DNA of 64,000 nucleotides, from contig NC_079475.1 of assembly GCF_026230105.1 (NCBI RefSeq), positions 30,130,086 through 30,194,085 on the forward strand, in the 5' to 3' direction. Of the stretch, positions 55,741 to 64,000 are shown piece after piece. The translations under genes and the position numbers were made by a program. This DNA comes from Diorhabda sublineata (Eukaryota; Arthropoda; Insecta; Coleoptera; Chrysomelidae). The notes beneath the pieces were generated by a model. The model was not told where the DNA came from and made no database searches. It saw nothing but the letters and a program-made list of their open reading frames with translations. Within the stretch, counting starts at the first letter, position 1, and every line of letters starts with the position of its first letter.

Positions 55741-58204
55741 AATACAATGATAAATAAATAACTTCTGAGAAAGTTACAGTTGAAACATACAACAAGTTTT
55801 GATTTCTAAACAATAATGTGATCAATATTTTAAGATTTATTATTCAAATGCCGGGATGGAATTTTATACGTCATCCAAATATGCAAATATCTACCTTCAA
55901 AATAACAACACATTTTCTATTAAAAATAGCCGGGTTCCTTTCGATTAGAGATTGGTTCACTTGGTCTGCCTGTTCGATATATACCGTTTTTCATAGTTTC
56001 AGCACTCCAAAATGAATAATCCCGCATACAGTTCACAGGAAATGCCTTTTAGGGATGCAAACCGGCTTGCAGTAGTTCGTGGTGGTTAATTTGGCATGAG
56101 CTACTGCCTTTTGCGTTTTGGATTATCACATAGAAACCATTTTCGTTTCCAGTGGTTCAAAAATGGTTTTGTATGGTATCGTTGACGTAATTCGTTGCAT
56201 GTGATGGTTCGGCTGGGTTTGTTCTTTTTGGAGAGAGCAGACAGACTAAACACTTACTCTTTTTGTTTGTCCGATATGTTGTAAATATTATTCGATGGGC
56301 GACCAAGGTGGGTTAATGGTTTTTGAGTTAATCTATAGATTATTAAGAAATTCAAAAAGTATATAATGTTGGATAAGCACTGGTATTTGGATTTGGATTT
56401 TGGATAGTAATGTTTCTTTATTTCGAAATATACAGACCAGTTGGTTTTTATTGTCAGTGAGAGCGTAACGTTGAATGTAATCCATGTATATTTGGTATGA
56501 AATCTGTGCGTTTCTAGGTATGTTTAATGCTTTTATCCCGATCTTTGATTGTGCAGTTAAAGAGAGGAGGTTTGAGCCGAGGCAAGGTATTATCAAACGT
56601 TTATTATTCATCAATTATTTTGTGGATATTTATTTGATATAAACAAATTATGTAATTTTCCAAGTTAGTCACAAATCGAAAGAAAAGAGGTAAATTATTT
56701 GAAAATAATATACTAACTTGAGTCTCTTGTATTCTTTTAAGCAATAATGATTTATCCGTTTTTCGAAAATTGTTTATGCATCATTACAAAAAAGTGACAA
56801 CACATAGATTAAATTAAATTAAAAATTCACATACATTTAAATAGAATAATTGAAATAAAGTGTATTCCTCTCATTCTTTTTCACAAAAGGAATGATAGGA
56901 TTTCTGAAGTATCCTCAAGTACGTCTTTGTTAGCAAAAGTTTGGAATCGATTCAAATAGAAGTCAAGTTGAGAGGGCTCAGTAATCATACCTCAAAAATT
57001 TGATAAACACTCTACTACTACCCTAATCTCGTGCGATCTATCGACCATAAAAGGGAATCTTGTCTTAGGTCTAGGGTGAGTTAACGATAGGGTACTTCCC
57101 CTATTTTGGAAGAAATATTGGCTGACGTGACTAATTGGATTTTTTGCATATATTGGATTAGTTTGAGTGTTATTCGGGGAGCACATAATACTTGGGATTG
57201 TTTATATCAGGAAGATTGATTGCTTGCCGCAAATGCAATTGAATTTTTTAATTATAGCAACTCAGTCGAATGCCCACACTCCAAATTAATTTGTCGAAAG
57301 AATTTAAGGATCTGAACTTACGATTGAATGAAGTATAATAATTACAAAACTTCAGTTTTAAAAAGTTTCAAGTCCAGTTATATAATTCGACAGGGTTTGA
57401 AAATGGTATAGGGTTTTGATCGATGTTATTTCGTTTCATAGCATCATTAATTATTGTGTTAAAAATTCACTTTTCTAATGAGCCACAATCAAAAATGAAA
57501 AAGTTGTAATTAAACTTTTAACCCCTCTCATATTGCAGCATTTGTAACTTTATCCATTACAGTCCGGATGGCCATTCCACTTCAGAAATACATTTCCATG
57601 GACCTGTTTCTTTAAACAGTTTTGTAAGTACTAATGGTTCACTTCCATATAACAATATATAATAATAATAACTATATATAATAGTTAGTATAATAATTAT
57701 ATTGTCTACGTGTTAGTACTAAATTCTTTCCTTAACGAATGGTATAGTTTTGTTGCTGATAATCTACCGTGTATTTTTCCATCGTAGCATCATAGATTAC
57801 TTATTGCTATCTCTAAATATTAGATACTTTCCAATTGTAAGTATGCAATTGATATTAGTATCATTTTTTTTCCTTTGATTTTCATTTTCATGCAATTAGA
57901 CTATACTTCTGTGTTGTTCATGTGTTTGTTGCTATTATCATGTCACCAGTTTCGCAATTTGCTGTATCCCACATCTATTTTTATGGAGGTTTGGTATGGA
58001 TACTCCAACTTGTATAACTTCGTATGTAGTTCTAAATGTTGCTTCTACCAAATGTTTTTCAACTACAAGAATCTATATCTGGTGATAACAAAAATGTTAT
58101 GTAGATATGTATTAAACATATATTTTTCAATTTTGAATATCTCCATAAAATTTGAAATTAAAGAAGCATGGTGCTGCACCATCATCAGGATTCACTTTGT
58201 TCCG
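55741..58204. other. no gene recognised; some unassigned frames
   Basis: A 93-codon minus frame (56333-56614: LIIPCLGSNLLSLTAQSKIG, IYMDYIQRYALTD) looks protein-like but matches nothing I know. A 64-codon minus frame (56992-57186) and a TTG-started 117-codon plus frame (57875-58228) are also unassigned; the latter is rich in F, Y, C and I and runs into the mariner at its end. On the minus strand at 57618-57660 ILLYGSEPLVLTKLFKE resembles the L-L-Y-G-S-E-x-W-x-L-T motif after RT in RTE-like LINEs, too short for a separate call. Confidence 0.4.
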
Positions 58205-58840
58205 TATACTACTAAAGTTTTGAGATAGACACCCGAAAACAAATATTTATAATTGCGGATGACTTTATAGTTTTTCAAATTTTATTATATTCTTCATTAA
58301 TATTAATATACTTTTAAATGCGTTTGAACCAACTATCGAAGCATTTTTTCCAATCCGATTGAAGTACTTACTTCTTCAGGGATAGAAAACCGTTGACCAC
58401 GCAATTTATTTTCGATCTGCGGAACTAGGAACAAATCCTTGGGTACCAAACAAGGAACTGGTTGAGTTCGCTTTATTGTGTGAAGAATGATTCGTTATCT
58501 GCGATTGGTTCCCCAGATTTTTTCGAAAGCTCCTGGCAAAAAATGCTGGTGTACCATTCATAAATAACCGTTCTACGTTGCTCTAATTGAACGGTGGCGA
58601 CATGTACTGTTAGACATCCATTTGCTTTAAAATGCTTCGAGCACGAACTTTCGTTGGAATTGACTCGTCTTGAAAGACCCATGCAATGGATTGTTTTCTA
58701 GTTTCGGGTTCATATGTATCGTTCCATGATTCATCGCCTGTCACGGTCTAATAGACCTTTTGAAGCACCAGGATTGAGTTTTTTCAGCATTTCTTTGCAC
58801 CAATTAACACGAGAGTTTTATTAGGCGATAGGCCATAGTG
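58205..58840 (-). mobile_element. mariner family A, copy 6, truncated
   Basis: The left end keeps only AAGTTTTGAGATAGAC (58214-58229) of the inverted repeat. The minus strand then reads, in reverse order of position, HESWNDTYEPETRKQSIAWV-like wording near 58690-58730, GLSRRVNSNESSCSKHFKAN, VHVATVQLEQRRTVIYEWYT, SIFCQELSKKSGEPIADNES and ECFDSWFKRI near the left end: the middle and C-terminal parts of family A. The match fades out near 58840, within the region before the first aspartate, and no right end exists. The DNA-binding half is missing. Confidence 0.82.
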
Positions 58841-59689
58841 AGCTTTCTTAATGAAAATCGAATATTAAGAACAGAAAAAATTCTGTTTTCAGCTCGAAAA
58901 TGAATTGATATATTAGAGTACCCCCAAATTCAAATCAAAATTGTGTCACGAACTAAGGAAAAGAAGGTGATAAGAAGAAAAAAACTCAATACAAAAATCA
59001 CAATAAAAACCATATTTAGAGAGAAAAAAGTGATTGTTATACCTGTTATACTGAAATATTTCCAAAGGATGCTTCAAATAAAATCTTTGGTGAATTAATG
59101 GAATATTAGAATTTTAAAAAAATATCTATATAATGTTCGATCGTGACTTCCGGTAAAGGTATTCATATAACAAACACCAACCAACATCCGTTATAAGTTA
59201 TATTCGATACACCGTCAGCTGCTTAAAAAATACAAAATTCTGTCTGCGACTGTTCCTTTATCTACAAATATGCTTGCAAAAGACTTTTGTTTAATTAAAT
59301 TATATCACAAAAATAACTCAATTATGTTGAAGTTTAACACAGTTGTGTTTATTTTTATTCATTTACGTTGTTTTCAAATAATCAAAGTCCGTCGTTATAA
59401 ACGTATATAGGAAATAACCAGCTAAACAATTCTATATAAGTCGTCCAAATGTGTTATTCTCTTACTTCAAAGTTTCTTTCTTCATATTCTTTAGTATCAG
59501 AAAAAGTATTATTATTAGAGAACAATCGTTTGTCATAAATGACGTTAGCAGATTTATGAATAAATATTTACAGAATAAATAAAATATTATGTGAGAGACA
59601 TGACAAATTCCGTACGATGTGAATGTTGTGAACGAGACGCTTACCGAATGAAACAATACGATTGTAAGAAAATTACTTTCTATCCGAGT
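58841..59689. other. no gene recognised
   Basis: AT-rich; nothing identified. Confidence 0.5.
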
Positions 59690-59895
59690 TTTATACGCCA
59701 TTTTTGTGATTCTTCTTCTTTTTCTCATACCATCTTCTCATTGAAGGTGGGCGACCACGTTTTTAAATGCGTCTCTGTCCCTCACAACATGAAACAATTC
59801 TCCGAAGCTGAGATTTCTCCATTTTCTTATGTTACGAAGCCAGGATTTCTCCTTCCTGCCGATGCTTTCCTTTTCCTCTACTTTGCATGCATCAT
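59690..59895 (-). pseudogene. RTE-like LINE, C-terminal tail
   Basis: The minus strand reads KVEEKESIGRKEKSWLRNIR then KWRNLSFGELFHVVRDRDAF and KNVVAHLQ before a stop. This matches the C-terminus of a common insect LINE pol (G-R-x-x-x-S-W-L-R-N-I-R-x-W...E-L-F-R-x-x-x-x-R-x-x-x-x-x-x-V-A-N-L). The frame is intact for about 50 codons. A different family from the 38.6-kb RTE-like element, whose tail reads R-x-P-K-R-W instead. Confidence 0.75.
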
Positions 59896-60060
59896 GTTCT
59901 ATAGCAGTAGGTATTTGTCGAATTTTTTATACCAATTCTGACAAGTACGATATGTTATGCAACCAGCACCATAAGTTTTACATATTTCCTTGTGACCCTC
60001 AGCAGCTTTCGAAAATGTTCGTTACTGCACTCCGTTTGAAATTAATCCACAACTAATAGC
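59896..60060 (-). pseudogene. mariner/SETMAR-type transposase, first helix region
   Basis: The minus strand gives SKAAEGHKEICKTYGAG then CITYRTCQNWYKKFD, matching the start of SETMAR-like mariner transposases (K-x-A-A-E-x-H-x-x-I-C-x-x-Y-G-x-x-x-x-x-x-R-x-C-Q-N-W-F-x-x-F). It abuts the LINE tail at 59690-59895. The rest of the transposase is absent. A lineage not otherwise seen in the window. Confidence 0.72.
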
Positions 60061-61071
60061 TTCAATAAAAATCACGCACTACTTGCTTCTAAAACGAAAT
60101 TGCTTAGTTGCCAACATTATATATTGTTGTTCAATGCCCCTATTTTAGAAAAAAAAAAAATAATTTTCATATTCAACCCTCTCGAAAACATGAAGGTAAG
60201 TGTTTTTTTAGAAAATAGGAGGAGGTTGGACGTCGGTACGTGAACAAAAACAGGAGTGTTCCGTTCCTTTATAAGGATAATTTTTGATCCCGGAATGCGA
60301 AAAAACTAACTGAGGTCAGATTATTAAGTTTATAATTTTATATTCTTTAGATAAATGTGTTTCATTTGTTACTTCAGCCTACATATATAATAATACTAAC
60401 ATGCAACAACCGGATATATGATTTTACATATTTTACTACAGAAATATGTGATAAAACTTGCATAACAATTCAATATAAGTCAATAACGTATTTAGCATGT
60501 CGCACACTCTTGAATATTTAAAAGTAATATCCGTGTCCAAAGTGAAACTTGACAATTATAAATTACAATGAAATAGTACGTCAAATTAATTGTCAGAACT
60601 TAGTATCATAGTATATATAATGAGAAATCAGTGGGGTACTATATACCAAAGCATTTAAAACGAACGAGCTGTCAGCAACGTTGTCAAGGTGTGTTTCGAA
60701 ATAATATGAGGAGAATACAAAAAAAAGCATCTTTTTCGATTAAATAATCGAAAGGTATAGCAAAAAACTATTGAAAGAAAGTTTTTTTTCTTTATTATCC
60801 ACAGTTTCTCATTAAAACGGATTAATTTGCTTTCAGTGGTTGGCAACAAACAGCTTTTAATGCAAATATTTTGAATTTCTCTCTGGTAGACTTATGAGAA
60901 ATCTGTCAATTAAATACCGATACTCACGTTGTTTTAAGTTCGATGTCTTGCCATCTTCCATCAACTCTGCACGTGGTGGCACGTAGTTGTTAATAAATGA
61001 GAAAAATACAGTCCACGATTTTTATTATAAAAAATTAAAGTGCCCACGGAAACCAGCCCAAAATAAAAACA
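60061..61071. other. probable region of the 5' LTR of the BEL/Pao element; boundaries unresolved
   Basis: The sequence just before the primer binding site ends in AAAAACA, so an LTR end (CA) at 61071 is likely. A polyadenylation signal AATAAA lies at 60995-61000, and ACTATATACC (60637-60646) could be a promoter element. The LTR start cannot be placed because the 3' LTR lies beyond the window. The segment before about 60600 is unassigned AT-rich DNA. Confidence 0.45.
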
Positions 61072-61089
61072 TGGTCCTTCGAGCCGGAT
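61072..61089 (+). promoter_or_regulatory. tRNA primer binding site of the BEL/Pao element (tRNA-Tyr type)
   Basis: TGGTCCTTCGAGCCGGAT is the exact complement of the conserved 3' end of animal tRNA-Tyr (ATCCGGCTCGAAGGA plus CCA), as I know it. It lies directly after a CA-ended stretch, where a retroelement primer site belongs, and about 235 bases before the gag start. Confidence 0.82.
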
Positions 61090-61323
61090 AATATAATATG
61101 AAAGGGCTTTGAATAGAATAATACAGTTAGAGTTGAAGTGATACCGACGTTTTCAGTAGTTTTGTGAAGGTCGCCCAGGTTGCTGTTTCATTCCACCATT
61201 AGTTTCAAGTACAATAAAGACGTAGCCATTTTGTGGAGGGTCAGCAGTTTATCACCATCACACTAACCTGTAGATCAGTTCTATTTTCATATTATCTTGT
61301 TCTTGAATCTCTAATTTGTAAGC

Positions 61324-62698
61324 ATGTAGGATAAACTTAAGTTGAAAACAAAAAAAAGAATAATTAAAACTCGCCTCACTAAATTTAAAACTTATTTCGA
61401 AACTATTAGTCAAAATGAATTATCTGACGTGATTTGTAAAAGTTTACAAGATAGGCTTGAAAAGTTCGAACCGTTTTATCATGAATTGTTACAAATCCAT
61501 ACGAATATACAAGTACTTTCAGAAGAGGATAACGAAGAGGAAATCCAACAGTTTGAAGATAATTATTTTGAACTAGTTGGTAATATAAAAGCTTTAATAT
61601 ATAACTACTCGGCAGATACTCATAGTTTTCATTCAGAAAACAGGTCAGAAAGAGGTTCTCAAGTAGGTTCACTGACGGGTAATATTAATAATCTAACTTA
61701 TAGAGAATCTGTAAAATTACCTCCGATTCAACTTCCGCGTTTTGATGGACAATATAGCTCTTCGTTTGAATTCTGTGATGCCTTTGTAGGTTTAGTAGAC
61801 AGTAATTTGCAATTAACAGGCTATTAAAAGTTCTATTACATGCGTCAGGCTCTATCAGCAGAAGCCCTCAAAACCATTAAATCTCTTAAAGTTACAGATG
61901 CGAATTACAGTACTGCGTGGTCAAAAATGATAGATAGGTATGAAAATGAAAATTTAATAACGCACAATCATATACAAGAAATTTTTGAGTGTCCAGCAGT
62001 AACGAAAGAATCTTTCACCGCGTTGTGAAATTTATCCGCTCTTAAAGCACAAGGTGAGGAGGTAACATCATAGGACAGACTTATTATATACATACTTGTA
62101 TCTAAATTTGACGTCGTTACTAAAAGAGAATGGGAATCTTACATGATATAGAAACTTTCGCAAAAAATAAATGTGAAATAGTAGAAAAAATGTCGGCTGA
62201 TAAAAATAATAAACAACATATCAGAAAAATATCAGCCTCATTTGTCACAACCATTTCTAATCAGAAAACTGCTATAAAATGCCATTTGTGTCATCAATCG
62301 CATTCAATTTATAAATGTAACAATTATTAAATATATATCTCCAAGAACGCTGGTTAAAAATCAAAGAAAATAACTTATGTACTAATTGTTTGAAACCAAA
62401 TCACCCGTTCTGGAAAGCAAAAGGATGTTCAATATGTTATAAACATCATAATTCTTTATTGCATTATGAAAAGCCATATGATACCGTTGGGGCCACATTT
62501 TGTATCAATAGCGACAGTGAATCGTCGAAAAATCCGATCAGTCGAACATCCGACAACAAAAACCCCATTGAAAGCATTTTTTGCGATAACGAAAACAAGC
62601 CGTGTTCATCTAGTCAAGGAGTCGGTATTATTGAAAATCGACAAATATCTCTAGTCACGAAACGAAAAGTATGTATTATATTTCTAAAGTCTTATTGA
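61324..62698 (+). pseudogene. BEL/Pao gag relic (DUF1759-type plus zinc knuckles)
   Basis: A likely start ATG at 61324 is followed by an in-frame stop at codon 2. Then come a lysine-rich start, ESVKLPPIQLPRFDGQYSSS (the L-P-K-x-x-L-P-x-F-D-G signature of the BEL/Pao gag domain), YMRQALSAEALKTIKSLKVT, YSTAWSKMIDRYENENLITH and FECPAVTKESFTAL, matching the family in order. Stops interrupt at about 61826, 62026 and 62071. Zinc-knuckle-like stretches follow: CHLCHQSHSIYKCN, then NLCTNCLKPNHPFWKAKGCS and ICYKHHNSLLHYE. Gag would package element RNA in virus-like particles. Many lesions, not functional. Confidence 0.88.
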
Positions 62699-62699
62699 C

Positions 62700-63060
62700 G
62701 TCAGCTGTAATAAAAATTAAAAATAATAATAACGAATTTATTTTCCGTAGGGCTTTGTTAAGACAGTTGCTGTCAAAGTAATTTTATTTCAGAAAAAATG
62801 TATCAAAAGTTGGTATTACACCACGTAAACAAGCAAGTTAAAATTCAAATAAAGTCATGTTATGGGGAATTTCAAGCTCAGTTAGATTGTCTTGTATTAT
62901 CCAATATTACGGAAAATTTACCATTAGCATCATTCAACAAAACATTATTAAACATACCGGATTATGTACAGCTGGCAGACCCTAATTTTAATAGAAATTT
63001 TAATAGGGTCAGATATTTTCTGGAATTTGTTATGTACGGGACAAATAGACTTAGGTCCTA
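62700..63060 (+). pseudogene. BEL/Pao protease region, broken
   Basis: The frame reads LLTSAVIKIKNNNNEFIF, then, across a one-base frame change in TTAAGACAG (62758-62766), the active-site segment appears as D-S-C in place of D-S/T-G, followed by CQSNFISEKM and MYQKLVLHHVNKQVKIQIKS. So the aspartic protease has both a frameshift at and a glycine substitution in its active site. The continuation to NRNFNRVRYF leads into RT in a different frame. Confidence 0.78.
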
Positions 63061-64000
63061 ATTTACCGATATTAAGAAACACATATCTCGGGTGGATAAT
63101 TGCGGGAAATTTATTTATTAATACATCTAGTACAAAACCTAATGACACCGTAGCGTGTTTAAATATAAGTCAAGATATTTTAAGCCAACAACTTGTTAAA
63201 TTTTGGAACATAGAAGAAATGCAGAGTAATCAGCAAAAGTTATCCTCTTCGGAAGAATATTGCGAAAATTACTTCCGGGGACTACTCGCAGAGATAAATC
63301 TGGTAGGTAGTAGGTTTATGAAAGAGTATGCTGCGTATGGATACATGTCTATAATCACTAACAGTGTAGATAAAAATGCAAATCAAGTATTTTATTTACC
63401 CCATCACGCTGTTATTAAAGCGTCTAGTTTAACAACTCGGTTGCGCGTAGTTTTCGACGCTTCAGCAAAGTCTGATACCGGAATATGATGAGGCTCAGTT
63501 TGTGGGACCGAAGTATCAAAACGATCTATTAAATATTATTTTGAGATTTAGAAAATATTATTATGTATTAACCGGCGACATCTCGAAGATGTATTGTCAG
63601 GTGTTAATTCATGAAGATGAGCGTAGTTTTCAACGAATATTGTGGCGACCCATCGAAAGATATTGACATTTATGAACTCAATACGGTGACATTTGGCATG
63701 GCGGCTTCACCATACTTAGCTATAAAATGCTTACATTACTTAGCAGAACAACATATTGAATCACATATCGCGGCAAGTAAAGTCATAAAGTCATGAGTTT
63801 TACATCGACGACTTGTTAACCGGGGCGGATTCAAAAGTTGAATTACTCAACATTCATAAAGAAATCATCAAAATATTGAGTAGTGCGGGTTTTGATCGCA
63901 GAAAATGGTTTAGAAACGATTTAAATATATTAGAAAGTATAAACGATGATAATGGTTTAGAAATGAATATCCTACCGTTCGGGAAAACGAATTAAATAAA
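63061..64000 (+). pseudogene. BEL/Pao reverse transcriptase, 5' part, cut by the window edge
   Basis: Reads YLGWIIAGNLFINTSSTKP, KFWNIEEMQSNQQKLSSSEE, VFYLPHHAVIKASSLTTRLR and VVFDASAKS (the Y-x-P-H-H-x-V and V-F-D-A-S motifs diagnostic of BEL/Pao RT), then TGDISKMYCQVLIHEDERSF, LNTVTFGMAASPYLAIKCL, and FYIDDLLTGADSK, with the catalytic Y-x-D-D at 63801-63812. Frame breaks occur near 63486, 63640 and 63796. The rest of RT, RNase H, integrase and the 3' LTR lie beyond base 64000. Confidence 0.9.

Noticed and set aside
57875..58228. 117-codon cysteine- and aromatic-rich frame
   Set aside because: TTG start, composition typical of AT-rich chance frames, and its last codons enter the mariner copy at 58.2 kb.
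1..64000. CRISPR arrays, bacterial operons, ribosome binding sites or prophage genes
   Set aside because: No regularly spaced direct repeats or dense co-directional frames; content is that of an animal genome.

Overview
The window looks like intergenic DNA from an AT-rich animal genome, most likely an insect. I found no intact host gene, no tRNA or rRNA gene, and no bacterial-style operon. What can be recognised is a dense, nested set of decayed transposable elements of the kinds that dominate many insect genomes: many mariner/Tc1 relics, hAT, Ty3/gypsy, BEL/Pao, several non-LTR retrotransposons and Penelope-like debris. All coding regions listed are broken. All calls come from reading translations and motifs by eye; no database search or alignment program was run.

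Layout. 0-10 kb: a mariner N-terminal piece at the window edge, a deleted mariner (family A copy 1), a Ty3/gypsy integrase relic, a hAT (ZBED5/FAM200-like) relic, a jockey/CR1-like reverse transcriptase relic (N1) and hAT end fragments. 10-21 kb: mostly unassigned AT-rich DNA with a GC-richer block (11.06-11.46 kb), an ~815-bp fold-back element (13.3-14.1 kb), mariner relics, the tail of an RNase H-type LINE, and a GC-rich MITE (20.38-20.73 kb). 21-36 kb: more mariner/Tc1 pieces, family A copy 2 with TA flanks, a 604-bp MITE, and the first ribozyme-like repeats. 36-43 kb: a Penelope-type GIY-YIG fragment beside a hammerhead-like repeat, a 625-bp mariner deletion derivative, and a full-length 3-kb RTE-like LINE with a 12-bp target-site duplication, inserted into an older RNase H-bearing LINE. 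43-61 kb: further mariner, Tc1 and LINE copies and a cluster of three ribozyme repeats. 61-64 kb: the 5' part of a BEL/Pao element with a tRNA-Tyr-type primer binding site, running off the window.

The most interesting signal is a dispersed repeat (at about 9.95, 21.45, 22.9, 31.05, 36.2 and 51.5-51.75 kb) that folds as a small type I hammerhead ribozyme: CTGANGA core, a GATAAC/GTTATC stem II hairpin, GAAAC, an ACGC/GCGT stem III, the cleavage triplet GTC, and a stem I that changes from GTCT/AGAC to GTAT/ATAC in one copy, a compensatory double change. One copy lies next to a GIY-YIG endonuclease fragment, which points to Penelope-like retroelements, a group known to carry hammerheads. A second, weaker family of the same architecture lies at 33.6 and 45.4-45.6 kb.

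The genes do not form a pathway. They record successive insertion, internal deletion and nesting of mobile elements.
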